Source: Aureitalea marina (lineage in GTDB: Bacteria; Bacteroidota; Bacteroidia; Flavobacteriales; Flavobacteriaceae). Taken from it: DNA of 64,000 nt. Shown piece by piece: positions 1-8,423 of this stretch (position 1 is its first letter; each line of letters begins with the position of its first letter). Both the position numbers and the translations under genes were made by a program. The notes beneath the pieces were generated by a model. It saw only the letters and a list, made by a program, of their open reading frames with translations, was not told the DNA's origin and did not search any database. Location: NCBI RefSeq assembly GCF_002943755.1, contig NZ_MQUB01000001.1, forward strand, positions 2,220,501 to 2,284,500, read 5' to 3'.

Positions 1-375
1 AAATTCCCCTTAATGATCAACTGTCTGTTGATTCTTCTTATCGTTAAACTAGTCTTTGATCCCTACCAGGACCCAGAATTGTACTACTTCTTCGTAGCTA
101 TACTTTTTACTACCATAACTGCCTTGATACTGGTCATGTTAAAATTCAAGGTCTCTCTCCATCAAATGGGAATAGCCGGCGTCACCTTTTTCCTGATCGG
201 GCTCAGTGTGCACTTCCAGGTGAATATGTTGGTCTGGATAGGATTCAATCTTTTTGCCAATGGCTGGGTGGCCAGTTCCAGGCTATATACCCGCTCCCAT
301 ACTTACCCTGAATTAATCATCGGGTTCTTTGTAGGGGCTATTCCCCAGTTGACTCTAATGAACTTCTGGCTATAG
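1..375 (+). CDS. Polytopic membrane protein, C-terminal part (cut by window start)
   Basis: The frame is open from base 1, so the true start lies outside the window. The visible 120+ residues hold about four hydrophobic segments and end with a run rich in Leu, Ile, Gly and Phe. The pattern LYYFF...LKFK...HQMGIAG...SRLY...ELIIGF resembles a conserved, uncharacterised flavobacterial inner-membrane family of roughly 190 residues; that link is from memory. If right, about 70 N-terminal residues are missing. No catalytic motif is visible. Its stop overlaps by a few bases the end of the convergent barrel protein gene on the other strand. Function unknown. Confidence 0.7.
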   Translation, partial: KFPLMINCLLILLIVKLVFDPYQDPELYYFFVAILFTTITALILVMLKFKVSLHQMGIAGVTFFLIGLSVHFQVNMLVWIGFNLFANGWVASSRLYTRSHTYPELIIGFFVGAIPQLTLMNFWL

Positions 376-1095
376 GATATAGAAGATCAGACCCAGTTTT
401 AGGGCCTGGAAATTGACCTCTTGTCCATCTTCCGTCCTTCCGTCCGGGAAGAATGGATTAAGCCCGTAATAGCCGTAGAAGTTAAAGGTGCTATACCCCA
501 TACTGAGCGTCACACCCATACGGAACTTTTCAAATTCTGGTATCTCTGTGGTCGTTATGGTGTTTCCGGATTCCTTTAATTTTGACTTGTGGTAATAGGA
601 ATATCCAAATCGGACACCGCCGTAGATCCTCCAGAACTTATTATATGCTGAGGTAGAGGTTCGCCAACGAAATTCAATGGGGAGTTCGATGGTGTAAACA
701 GCCAGACGATTAGAATTAAAATCCCGATCGTCGTCCAACACTTCGAATAAGGTGCTGTTATTATTACGCTTCTGGATAAAGAGGTTTTGGCCGTACTGAT
801 CGAAGGATATTCCCGCTCCCACGGCTATGGCAATATTGCGTTGAGCATTGACGGGCATATCGCGGAGAAAACCCGCGAAAACACCCCCTGATACCCCCCG
901 TATACTTACTCCGTTGGGTACGTTAAGGGGAACATTGTAGCTGATCCCTACATAGAACTGATCTTCCCGATACCGATCGTCTATTGGCAGACTATCCGTG
1001 GGTTGGGTTTGTTGTTCGGTCTGACTGAAGGCTGGGAAAATGACGACCAAGCTAAACAACACAAAGAGAAGCGAAATCCGAAAGAGGTTGATCAT
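370..1095 (-). CDS. PorT-like outer-membrane beta-barrel protein
   Basis: This 241-residue protein starts with a signal peptide (Phe/Leu/Val-rich, ending near PAFSQ). The mature part alternates polar and aromatic residues, has many Tyr/Phe/Gly strands and ends in a hydrophobic residue (LGLIFYIL), all typical of small outer-membrane barrels of the PorT/OMP_b-brl type. PorT proteins take part in type IX secretion, but several paralogues exist per genome, so PorT itself is not claimed. It lies downstream of the exb operon but is separated by a terminator, and it has its own promoter box (1113-1120). Energy-coupled envelope work is plausible from context only. Confidence 0.7.
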   Translation of the reverse strand: MINLFRISLLFVLFSLVVIFPAFSQTEQQTQPTDSLPIDDRYREDQFYVGISYNVPLNVPNGVSIRGVSGGVFAGFLRDMPVNAQRNIAIAVGAGISFDQYGQNLFIQKRNNNSTLFEVLDDDRDFNSNRLAVYTIELPIEFRWRTSTSAYNKFWRIYGGVRFGYSYYHKSKLKESGNTITTTEIPEFEKFRMGVTLSMGYSTFNFYGYYGLNPFFPDGRTEDGQEVNFQALKLGLIFYIL

Positions 1096-1112
1096 GGTCT
1101 AAAGTTGATTAA

Positions 1113-1120
1113 CAAATTTA
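1113..1120 (-). promoter_or_regulatory. -7 promoter box of the PorT-like gene
   Basis: On the minus strand this reads TAAATTTG, an exact match to the Bacteroidota -7 element TAnnTTTG, 17 bases before the start codon at 1095. It implies a short leader and independent transcription after the exb terminator. Confidence 0.55.
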
Positions 1121-1170
1121 GTTTTTTTTTCACGCCAGCAACAGGTCGCCCTTTCGTTTCGTCTGTAAAT

Positions 1171-1201
1171 AAAAAAAGCCCCGGAAAAATCCGGGGCTTT
1201 T
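1171..1201 (-). terminator. Intrinsic terminator of the exb operon
   Basis: A 12-bp stem, AAAAGCCCCGGA paired with its complement around a four-base loop, is followed on the minus strand by a run of seven T. It lies 20 bases past the last exbD stop and before the next minus-strand promoter. Confidence 0.85.
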
Positions 1202-1221
1202 GTGCTCTTTAAACCAAAATA

Positions 1222-1695
1222 TCAATTATCCAGCTGATTTCCTGGAGTCGTGATATAAATAATCTTTGTCATATTCAAATCCCTCAATTCCTGTTTGATA
1301 TCCGATACCAAACCTGTATTGGTTTCCTCATCTACTTTCAATGCAACCATCACTTTGTCCTGCAATTCTGGACGAAGCTTTGCACGGAGTTCGTTAAGGG
1401 CGAATTTGATGTTGGAGATATCCGTATACTTATCTCCGATCTGGATCTTACCTTCTGTACCGTACGTTTCTTGATACTGCGGACCAGGTTTCCCGGCATA
1501 AATAAAGATCGAACGATCCTTCTTTAGCTTCTCAACCTGATCTCCTTTTGGTAGTTTCTGCTGCACCAGCAAATTGCTGTCTCGCAAAACGGTTACTACC
1601 ATAAAGAAGAATAACAACATAAAAACGATATCAGGCAAAGACGCCGTCGATATGGCTGGAAGATCTCCTCCCTGTTTCTTCTTAAACTTAGACAT
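1222..1695 (-). CDS. ExbD/TolR-family biopolymer transport protein
   Basis: The 157-residue protein has the ExbD plan: a short cytoplasmic N-terminus, one transmembrane helix at about residues 20-42 (with LPDIVFMLLFFFMVV and the conserved Asp that carries protons), then a periplasmic domain. ExbD works with ExbB to use the proton gradient for TonB-dependent transport or related envelope processes. It is the last gene of a four-gene operon, 16 bases after another exbD paralogue, and is followed by a strong terminator. The two ExbD genes differ clearly in length and periplasmic sequence, so they probably form a heteromeric complex. The partner (TonB, Tol-like or gliding-type) cannot be told from sequence. 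Confidence 0.88.
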   Translation of the reverse strand: MSKFKKKQGGDLPAISTASLPDIVFMLLFFFMVVTVLRDSNLLVQQKLPKGDQVEKLKKDRSIFIYAGKPGPQYQETYGTEGKIQIGDKYTDISNIKFALNELRAKLRPELQDKVMVALKVDEETNTGLVSDIKQELRDLNMTKIIYITTPGNQLDN

Positions 1696-1711
1696 GTGCT
1701 ATGTTGTTAAA

Positions 1712-2335
1712 TTATTGTCCTCTTTTCTTAGGCTCAGCTTCAGAAAGCTTGAGCGGTATCATCTTCTGGATGTTTTGTAATTTCTCCTCAGTGGCTTCAA
1801 TATCACCATTGAAGTTACCCTCATCTATGGATTTCTTGACATCTGTGAACTTCCAGCCGTATAATCGCTGTGATTCTCTGTCACGAAGGAAATTATAGGC
1901 CGCCACTAGTTCATTCTGAACGGCGATATACATCTTGTAAGACGTCAAACGGTCATTCTGAACAGAAATAACTGCCTTTTCAGGGTTATCAGAAGATTCT
2001 GCAGAACGCAAGCCCTTACAATAATTGCAGTACTCCGGAGTCCCGGCCGGGGCACCTCCATTATCGATAAAGTCGATAGCAGCTTGCCGCAGATCTTTAA
2101 GTTCCATCAGCTCCTCTTCTACGAGTAACTGATCATCCTTGTTGACGTTCACAATAAAGAGGTTCTTGTCTTTAATGATGACGTCATCTTCGATGTCTTC
2201 TTGCTTAGGAGGCAACTGTCGGGCGATACCCTTGTCCTTCTCGATGGTCGTTGTGACCAGGAAAAAGATCAGGAGCAGGAAGGCGATATCCGCCATGGAC
2301 CCGGCATTAACCTCTGGTGTTGCTCTTCTTGCCAT
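1712..2335 (-). CDS. ExbD/TolR-family biopolymer transport protein (longer paralogue)
   Basis: This 207-residue ExbD paralogue begins MARRATPEVNAGSMADIAFL; the transmembrane helix is at about residues 13-33 and carries the conserved Asp (SMADIAFLLLIFFLVTT). The periplasmic part is longer than usual and includes a CNYCKG pair of cysteines near residue 104, which could form a disulfide. Its start codon overlaps the stop of the upstream membrane-protein gene by one base (TAATG), showing translational coupling. Role: proton-driven energy transfer with the ExbB-type protein encoded two genes upstream. Confidence 0.88.
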   Translation of the reverse strand: MARRATPEVNAGSMADIAFLLLIFFLVTTTIEKDKGIARQLPPKQEDIEDDVIIKDKNLFIVNVNKDDQLLVEEELMELKDLRQAAIDFIDNGGAPAGTPEYCNYCKGLRSAESSDNPEKAVISVQNDRLTSYKMYIAVQNELVAAYNFLRDRESQRLYGWKFTDVKKSIDEGNFNGDIEATEEKLQNIQKMIPLKLSEAEPKKRGQ

Positions 2336-2763
2336 TATTTATTCATCACTTTTCTTATTCCTCCGTAAGCCATCGATCCGATAGCCAGTATTACCAGGAT
2401 ATAGAAGGTTCTCAATCCGGCTCCAACCCAGCGGGCTCCACCAGCAGAGAGCATTTCCCCGTCCTGTAGTGGGGTCTCAACTCCGCTTGACATTCCGTAT
2501 GCTATGGCAACGACGGCTACAAACACACCTATAGACATTAAGGTCTTCTTGATGTTTCCGGCAGCCAGGCCTTTCAGCACAAAGATCAATACGAAGAAAA
2601 AGACCAGTGCAAAGGTGATATAGGCAACGTACATGAATCCATCTACGCCCTCTCCCGTCGCTTTGACGACATCATCGCCTGCATTGATGATCATGGCCAG
2701 GGAGATTACTCCAGCCAGACTCAATACAAGAGCGACAATTCTAATTATTTTGTGTAATCCCAT
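2335..2763 (-). CDS. Small four-helix membrane protein of the exb operon
   Basis: The 142-residue product has about four hydrophobic segments (near residues 5-28, 43-64, 73-90 and 112-135) joined by short loops, with no catalytic motif. It sits between exbB and the first exbD, 18 bases after the former and overlapping the latter by one base, so it is surely co-expressed with them. I do not recognise a named family. The fixed position inside an ExbB/ExbD unit suggests an accessory membrane subunit or assembly factor; that is inference from context. Confidence 0.8.
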   Translation of the reverse strand: MGLHKIIRIVALVLSLAGVISLAMIINAGDDVVKATGEGVDGFMYVAYITFALVFFFVLIFVLKGLAAGNIKKTLMSIGVFVAVVAIAYGMSSGVETPLQDGEMLSAGGARWVGAGLRTFYILVILAIGSMAYGGIRKVMNK

Positions 2764-2781
2764 TGTCTCTGGTCTTTAAAA

Positions 2782-3579
2782 TTATTTTTTGTTCTTGTAG
2801 TCTACCAACATATCGATCAAAGTGATGGAAGCATCTTCCATGCTGTTAACGATACTATCGATCTTCGCGATAATGTAGTTGTAGAAGATCTGAAGGATGA
2901 TGGCCACGATCAAACCGAATACAGTTGTCAAAAGTGCCACCTTAATACCTCCTGCTACTAGAGATGGGTTCATATCACCGGCAGACTCGATCTTGTCAAA
3001 GGCTAAGATCATACCGATTACTGTTCCCATGAACCCAAGCATCGGAGCCAGGGCGATAAACAATGAAATCCAGGAAACGTTCTTTTCTAATTGCCCCATC
3101 TGAACTCCTCCGTAAGCCACAACTGCTTTCTCTGCAGCTTCGATGCTTTCATCGGCTCGGTCCAGACCTTGGTAATAAATAGAAGCAACAGGTCCTTTTG
3201 TGTTTCGACATACTTCTTTTGCAGCATCAACTCCTCCGCTATTTAGAGCGTCCTCTACACTTTGTGCCAATTTCTTGGTGTTAGTTGTAGAAAGGTTAAG
3301 GAAAATGATACGCTCAATGGCGATGGCCAATCCCAAGATCAAACAAAGTAATACGATCCCCATGAATCCAGGACCTCCTTCGATGAATCGTTGTTTCAGG
3401 TTTTGATGAAAACTGGCTTCTTCTCCTCCTTCAGCATCCTGAACAAAGGATACTTGGGTCCAAGTGGCCAGTGATTCCACTGTGGTTGGCATCTCAGAGT
3501 TTGCCGTCGTTGCTTTTGCATTAAAGGTACCCGCAAAAACCATTGCGGCAACTGCCATAATAGAAAATAATCGTTTCAT
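2782..3579 (-). CDS. MotA/TolQ/ExbB proton channel family protein
   Basis: The 265-residue protein has a cleavable-looking signal or extra helix at residues 1-23, then the ExbB/TolQ core: helix 1 at about 72-94, a cytoplasmic loop, and helices 2-3 at about 168-194 and 207-237 with the signature PMLGFMGTVIGMI and GGIKVALLTTVFGL. It forms the proton channel with the two ExbD proteins. It is the first gene of the operon. The N-terminal extension ahead of helix 1 is common in Bacteroidota homologues. The complex may power TonB-dependent receptors such as the one at 30971-33763, but no tonB gene is in the window. Confidence 0.9.
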   Translation of the reverse strand: MKRLFSIMAVAAMVFAGTFNAKATTANSEMPTTVESLATWTQVSFVQDAEGGEEASFHQNLKQRFIEGGPGFMGIVLLCLILGLAIAIERIIFLNLSTTNTKKLAQSVEDALNSGGVDAAKEVCRNTKGPVASIYYQGLDRADESIEAAEKAVVAYGGVQMGQLEKNVSWISLFIALAPMLGFMGTVIGMILAFDKIESAGDMNPSLVAGGIKVALLTTVFGLIVAIILQIFYNYIIAKIDSIVNSMEDASITLIDMLVDYKNKK

Positions 3580-3614
3580 TGCTATCGACTTAAAGTTTGT
3601 TTTAGTTTAAGGTT

Positions 3615-3622
3615 TAAAGATA
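3615..3622 (-). promoter_or_regulatory. Probable -7 box of the exb operon
   Basis: The minus strand reads TATCTTTA, seven of eight fits to TAnnTTTG, 35 bases before the exbB-like start. No convincing -33 TTTG was placed. Confidence 0.35.
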
Positions 3623-3743
3623 TAAAAATATTTAGTTAATCTGCAAGCTGAAAAAGCCCGCAAAAAGCATTAAATACTTAGGTTTTACAATACTTAAGGG
3701 AGATTTACTAAACGTAGAAAATCCCCGGTTAAAACCGCGACAA

Positions 3744-3854
3744 AGCCCCCTAATAGAATCCAACTGACTGTCGGTGTGGAGGTAGGACATTCGTTTGAGG
3801 TTATACCGCAACGTCTGTCCTAGAGGATCGGTTCAAATTTTAGTTTTGGGGGCT
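3744..3854. other. Structured intergenic element, possible small RNA
   Basis: In the 316 bases between exbB and tRNA-Ser no protein gene is supported. Outer arms AGCCCCC (3744-3750) and GGGGGCT (3848-3854) are perfectly complementary. Inside, a three-step hairpin pairs AGGACA with TGTCCT (3784-3789/3816-3821), CGTT with AACG (3792-3795/3810-3813) and GGT with ACC (3799-3801/3805-3807). GTCGGT (3770-3775) could also pair with ACCGAC (3864-3869), giving a pseudoknot. The strand is not decided; no clear T-run follows on either side. I do not recognise the family. Confidence 0.35.
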
Positions 3855-3895
3855 GACCTAATGACCGACTACATATCAATAATTAGACCAATTTG

Positions 3896-3983
3896 CAGAG
3901 AGGAAGGGATTCGAACCCTCGATACGCTTTTGGCGTATACACACTTTCCAGGCGTGCGCCTTCGACCACTCGGCCACCTCTCT
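3896..3983 (-). tRNA. tRNA-Ser (anticodon GGA)
   Basis: On the minus strand the acceptor arms AGAGAGG and CCTCTCT pair fully, with discriminator G. The D-arm (GGCCGAGTGG), anticodon loop CTGGAAA with GGA, a long variable arm (TATACGCCAAAAGCGTATC) and the T-arm GGTTCGAATCC are all present, as in class II serine tRNAs. CCA is not encoded. A spurious reading frame runs across it on the plus strand. Confidence 0.95.
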
Positions 3984-4067
3984 AAAAAAACCCTAAAAAG
4001 CTATTTCTTCAAAGGGGTGAGCAAATAACAAAAAAAAATGTTTTCAATAAAATTTATGGGGTATTAT

Positions 4068-5095
4068 TTAGGCCATTTCTCCCCTAATCGCAGTTTCGAA
4101 TAAGGTTTTAAAGCTGCGTGCTCCAATTTCCTGTCCCAGCAGGTACATCATTTTGGTCAGGGCAGCTTCTGAGGTCAGGTCTTTTCCGGAGATCACACCC
4201 ATTTTCTTCAGATGGATACTAGTGGCATAAACTCCCATATCTACCCCTCCTCCATTACATTGGGTAATGTTCACAACGGGTATTCCTCGTTTAATGACTT
4301 GTTTCAGGCAGTGAGCCAACCACGGTTCTGTCGTCACATTTCCGCTACCATAGGTTTCCAAGACAACCCCTTTGAGTTCCGGGTAGCTCAGTTGATAGCG
4401 AAAGAGGTCCGCCGACATGCCGGGAAACATCTTTATCAAAACAATGCGGGTATCCATCTGGGTATGTACCACCAGTGCTTTCCTCCGGTTAGGTTGAAAC
4501 AGGGTCTCCTGATAGACCTTTAAGTTGACCCCGCTCTCGGCCAAGGGGGATAATTAGGAGAATCAAAGGCTTCAAAATGTTCAGTATTCACCTTGGTCGT
4601 CCTGTTGGCCCGATACAATTTGTATTCAAAGTAAAGACAAACCTCAGAAATGATGGGGCGCCCCCCTTTCTGCAGGCCTGCAATCTGAACAGCAGTGATC
4701 AGGTTTTCTTTGGCATCCGTCCGAAGATCTCCTATGGGTAGTTGCGATCCCGTAAAGATGACCGGTTTATCCAGGTTCTCCAACATAAAACTTAAAGCAG
4801 AGGCCGTAAAGGACATGGTGTCACTTCCGTGAAGAACAACAAAACCATCGAACTGTTCGTATTGCTTTTCAATGATCACGGCGAGTTCAGACCAATAGTC
4901 CGGATTCATATCCGAACTATCTATCGGCTCACTGAATTGAGTTGTACTGATATTGCAATCCAATAATTGCAATTCCGGAATATGCTGCAGTAACTCCTCA
5001 AAATTGAAATTGTGAAGAGCTCCGGTTTCAAAATCCTTGATCATACCAATGGTACCACCGGTATAGATCAACAATATGTCGGGATTTCGCTTCAA
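4068..5095 (-). pseudogene. ansA: Type I L-asparaginase, disrupted by one frameshift
   Basis: Two frames together make a complete cytoplasmic-type L-asparaginase of about 342 residues (Asn to Asp plus ammonia). The N-terminal part (5095 to about 4545) has the Thr nucleophile in YTGGTIGM (Thr15) and HGSDTMSF, where Ser91 replaces the Thr usual before the catalytic Asp92. The C-terminal part (from about 4544) continues with LAESGVNLK...TYGSGN...TQCNGGGV. The break lies at a run of five G on the plus strand (4545-4549): one more base restores NYPPLAESG. Either a real single-base deletion or a homopolymer base-calling error; see findings. The start overlaps the tatD stop (ATGA), so the two are coupled. 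Confidence 0.85.
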
Positions 5096-5871
5096 GATTT
5101 TTTTATTCCTTTCTCGAACACCTCCATGGCATTCTTCGTTGTTTCACGGGCCACCTCATTTGGTGTTACATCGTAAACCTGAGCGAGTTTCTCGCAGACC
5201 AAAGATAAATAACTGCTTTCGTTCCTCTTCCCCCTGTAAGGCACCGGTGAGAGATAGGGTGAATCGGTTTCCAATACCAAGTGCTTCATCTCTACTTGAT
5301 CTAAAAACTGATCGATCTTGCCATTCTTGAAGGTGACCACGCCTCCAATGCCCAGTTTCATGCCCAGGTCTATAGCTTGATTGGCCTGATCTAGCGTTCC
5401 GGTGAAACAATGGAATATCCCTCTTAACAATGGCCCTCTGTGCTGCTCCAAGACATCGAAGATCTCATCAAAAGATTCCCGGCAATGGATCACAATGGGT
5501 AACTGCTTGGATTTGGCCAATTCGATCTGTTGATGAAAGGCGTCGATCTGCCAGGCTATGGTGCTTTTATCCCAGTAAAGATCGATACCGATCTCTCCCA
5601 CTGCCCAGAAATCGCGTGCTTCGAACTGCCTAAACACATGTTCCAATTCCTCCTTGAAATTGGCCTTGACGGAGGTCGGGTGCAGCCCCATCATCAGCCT
5701 CATCTGATCCGGATATTGATCTTCCAGACGATACATGGATTCCGTATACGAAGAATCGATGGCCGGTAAGTAGAACAATTCAACACCCCGCTCCCGGGCC
5801 CGACCGATCATCTGGTCCCGATCGTCATCAAAGGCCTCACTGTATAAATGACAATGCGTATCAATTAGCAT
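5092..5871 (-). CDS. TatD-family metal-dependent hydrolase
   Basis: The 259-residue protein is full length for TatD. Metal-binding motifs are visible: DTHCHL at residues 4-9 (His6, His8), GEIGIDLYW, PIVIHCRES, IFHCFTG and ETDSPYLSP near the C-terminus. TatD proteins are TIM-barrel amidohydrolases with 3'-5' exonuclease or DNase activity described for some members. The stop overlaps the asparaginase start, so both form one minus-strand unit. Whether it is TatD itself or the YcfH/TatD1-like branch cannot be settled by eye. Confidence 0.92.
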   Translation of the reverse strand: MLIDTHCHLYSEAFDDDRDQMIGRARERGVELFYLPAIDSSYTESMYRLEDQYPDQMRLMMGLHPTSVKANFKEELEHVFRQFEARDFWAVGEIGIDLYWDKSTIAWQIDAFHQQIELAKSKQLPIVIHCRESFDEIFDVLEQHRGPLLRGIFHCFTGTLDQANQAIDLGMKLGIGGVVTFKNGKIDQFLDQVEMKHLVLETDSPYLSPVPYRGKRNESSYLSLVCEKLAQVYDVTPNEVARETTKNAMEVFEKGIKKS

Positions 5872-5897
5872 GAGGCAAAGCTAAATATTTTGTTACC

Positions 5898-5905
5898 TAT
5901 CTTTG
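5898..5905 (+). promoter_or_regulatory. -7 box of the retropepsin-like gene
   Basis: TATCTTTG is an exact TAnnTTTG match. The transcript would start near 5909-5912, downstream of an in-frame TTG at 5890, which favours the GTG start at 5917. Confidence 0.5.
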
Positions 5906-5916
5906 AAAAAAAAGTT

Positions 5917-6360
5917 GTGACGCTGAGGAAGCTATTAGAGTCTCAGGACTTTAAACGAATCGGACTAAAAAAACTCCTTTCCGGCCACTACGCCCTTGTC
6001 CTGAAATTAAATGGCAAACCGGCCTCTTTCATTCTTGACACCGGGGCATCGGCCAGTTGTATCGGATTCGAACGCATTGATCGATTTGGGTTGATAGCCA
6101 CCAATACGGACATGAAAGCAACGGGAGCCGGGGCTTCCATGCTGGAAACTCATCTAGCCCACGATGTTAGACTAGAACTAACCAACACATTAGCGACGAC
6201 CAACGACATGGTCTTATTTGACCTCAGTCACGTGAATGGAGCTCTAAAGGAAGTAGGAGAAAATGAAGTGGATGGCATTCTGGGCGGCGAAATCCTGAAA
6301 CATTTCCGTTCCGTTATCGATTACGGCCGGAATGCTTTGTACGTCAAAAAATCGAGCTAA
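5917..6360 (+). CDS. Retropepsin-like aspartic protease family protein
   Basis: The protein has the single aspartic protease motif FILDTGASAS (Asp41 from the GTG start) and a second hydrophobic-Gly signature GILGGEILKHF about 80 residues later, the pattern of clan AA retropepsin-like domains that work as dimers. No signal peptide or membrane segment is seen, so it is probably cytoplasmic. I choose GTG at 5917 (147 residues) because the predicted promoter at 5898-5905 would lie downstream of the alternative TTG at 5890. It is divergent from tatD. Physiological substrate unknown. Confidence 0.75.
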   Translation: MTLRKLLESQDFKRIGLKKLLSGHYALVLKLNGKPASFILDTGASASCIGFERIDRFGLIATNTDMKATGAGASMLETHLAHDVRLELTNTLATTNDMVLFDLSHVNGALKEVGENEVDGILGGEILKHFRSVIDYGRNALYVKKSS

Positions 6361-6410
6361 CTCCCTGATACAAAAGAAATCTTTAAATTTAATACATCCA
6401 ACTACTGTTC

Positions 6411-8423
6411 ATGCCCAGGAATTTGATCGGTTTACTTATTCTGATTCTACTGCCTTTTGACATCATAGGTCAAGACCTGGAAGACTATCGGAAAATTTAT
6501 CAGCAAGAGACGGACCCACAGGCGCGTTTAGTGGCCCTGGACTCTATGATCTCAAAATCCAGGAGGATCAACAGGGATAGTTTTGCGGCGTATAGCTTGG
6601 AATACATCGATCTGGCCATTTCCTTGGACAGTGTAGAATTGGCCGGTAAAAAGCTAATCAACGCGGCATACACCCTCACCTCCATACAAAACGAACCCAG
6701 AAAGGTGGTCACCCTGGTAGACAAGTTACTGGCCAGGAAATACAGGATCGACGACAGCTTTATCTTAGGTGGTTTGTACCTAAAACGAGGAGCAGCCAAT
6801 TTCCGGCTCGATCTGGAACAATCGGTGAAAGATTATCAGGAAGCCATTGACAATTATGGATCCGGAGATTCACTTTACATAGCCGATGCCTACCTGTTTA
6901 GCGGACAAGCCTATTCCAATCTGGGCAAATTTGCCGAGGCTGGAGAAAACTACCGCAAGTCATACGAATACTTCGAATCTTTAGGAGACTACGAGTATAT
7001 GCTGTATGCCCAACAAGGAATGACCACCATGTTCAGCATGAACGGCTTCCAGGAAAAAGCCATGGAAGAAAGGCAGAAGAACATCGATAAGATCATAGAG
7101 CTCGATCTGGATAAAAAGCACTTGGTAGGAGAATATTACAACCAGTCCTTGGATCACGCTAAACTAGGAGATCAGAAGTCTCATTATGAGTATTTGAAAC
7201 TGGCCGAAGCTGGTCTGGACCAGATGGACGAGCCTTCGGTCCACGCCATCCTGGTCTATGCGAGAATGGTAGACTATTACAGCAAACGTTACCAAACCGA
7301 CATCGCAGCGGATTATCTGGCCAAAGTCGAAGAAGCCTTCAAAAGGAATAAAGAGGACAACCTGAACAGGACACAATATTTTGGGGCACGGGCCGCTTAT
7401 CTATTCTCCATGGAGCAGTACGATAAGGCCCTTAAATATGCCTTGCAAAAACTGGAAATAGCCAAAGAGCTTAATTATGGTGAGGATGTGATGGCGGCGC
7501 ATGAACTGCTGGCAGACATCTATCAAGAGAAAGGGGATTACCAAAAAAGCCTGGAAAGCGTATACGCAGTTAATAAGATCAAGGATTCGGTTTATAATCA
7601 GTCTACGGCCAATTCACTTGCCTACTATCAAACCCTCTACGATTCTACCATTAAGGAGAAAGAACTGTTGGAAAAAACGACCAGTATTGAGTTGCTCGAA
7701 AAAGACAATCGGTATTTCCGAAACCTGACCGGCATAGTAACCCTTATCTCCATACTCATCATTGCGGTCATCATCTTGGTGAGAAATCAGCTCAGCTTAA
7801 AGGTCAAAAGGAGAATGCAGGAACAGTTTAGCCAAGAGCTGCTGCTGTCCCAGGAATCCGAACGAATGAGGATTTCCAAAGATCTCCACGATGGCCTGGG
7901 TCAGCAATTACTGGTCATTAAGAATAAACTGATCGGTTCCGGCGATCAGGAAACAGGAAAAATGGTCAATGATTCCATTGAGGAAGTTCGGACCATATCC
8001 CGTGATCTCCATCCATTTCAACTCCAGGAAATGGGAATTACCAAAGCAATCAATTATACCGTCAAGCAAGTTGATGAACATACGGCTGTCTTTATTTCTT
8101 CCGAGATCGACAATATCGACGAGCTCTTTAACGTGGACCAAGAGGTAAATATTTACCGAATTGTACAGGAGTCCTTGAGCAATATGGTAAAACACGCCAA
8201 GGCACAGGCCGGAAAAGTTGAGGTTAGCAAGCGAGCGGAAAATGTCAGGATCTCCATACGGGATAATGGAGTCGGCTTCGATTTTAGCGAAAAGTATAAC
8301 AATGTGAAGTCTCTAGGTCTGAAGACCCTTATGGAAAGGACCCGATTTGTCAATGGTCAGTTAAAGATTCACTCTAAAAAAGATGAAGGAACTCATCTGG
8401 AGTTCCTTATCCCTATTCCATGA
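6411..8423 (+). CDS. TPR-domain sensor histidine kinase (NarX/HisKA_3 type)
   Basis: The 670-residue protein starts with a signal peptide (to about IIGQ), then tetratricopeptide-like helices up to about residue 420, one transmembrane helix at about 437-460, a coiled segment, and the kinase core. The phospho-acceptor box SKDLHDGLGQQ places His493; the ATPase end has DNGVGF and GLKTLMERT. HisKA_3 kinases pair with LuxR/NarL regulators, and such a gene follows with an ATGA overlap (8420-8423). The sensor region probably sits in the periplasm. This layout is common in flavobacteria; the signal cannot be read from the sequence. Confidence 0.92.
   Translation: MPRNLIGLLILILLPFDIIGQDLEDYRKIYQQETDPQARLVALDSMISKSRRINRDSFAAYSLEYIDLAISLDSVELAGKKLINAAYTLTSIQNEPRKVVTLVDKLLARKYRIDDSFILGGLYLKRGAANFRLDLEQSVKDYQEAIDNYGSGDSLYIADAYLFSGQAYSNLGKFAEAGENYRKSYEYFESLGDYEYMLYAQQGMTTMFSMNGFQEKAMEERQKNIDKIIELDLDKKHLVGEYYNQSLDHAKLGDQKSHYEYLKLAEAGLDQMDEPSVHAILVYARMVDYYSKRYQTDIAADYLAKVEEAFKRNKEDNLNRTQYFGARAAYLFSMEQYDKALKYALQKLEIAKELNYGEDVMAAHELLADIYQEKGDYQKSLESVYAVNKIKDSVYNQSTANSLAYYQTLYDSTIKEKELLEKTTSIELLEKDNRYFRNLTGIVTLISILIIAVIILVRNQLSLKVKRRMQEQFSQELLLSQESERMRISKDLHDGLGQQLLVIKNKLIGSGDQETGKMVNDSIEEVRTISRDLHPFQLQEMGITKAINYTVKQVDEHTAVFISSEIDNIDELFNVDQEVNIYRIVQESLSNMVKHAKAQAGKVEVSKRAENVRISIRDNGVGFDFSEKYNNVKSLGLKTLMERTRFVNGQLKIHSKKDEGTHLEFLIPIP

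Noticed and set aside
3795-4028. Reading frame across tRNA-Ser on the plus strand
   Set aside because: It runs over a complete tRNA gene and shows no protein-like composition.
4520-4570. Programmed frameshift in ansA
   Set aside because: No slippery heptamer or stimulatory hairpin is evident, and two like shifts occur in dxs, so error or mutation is simpler.
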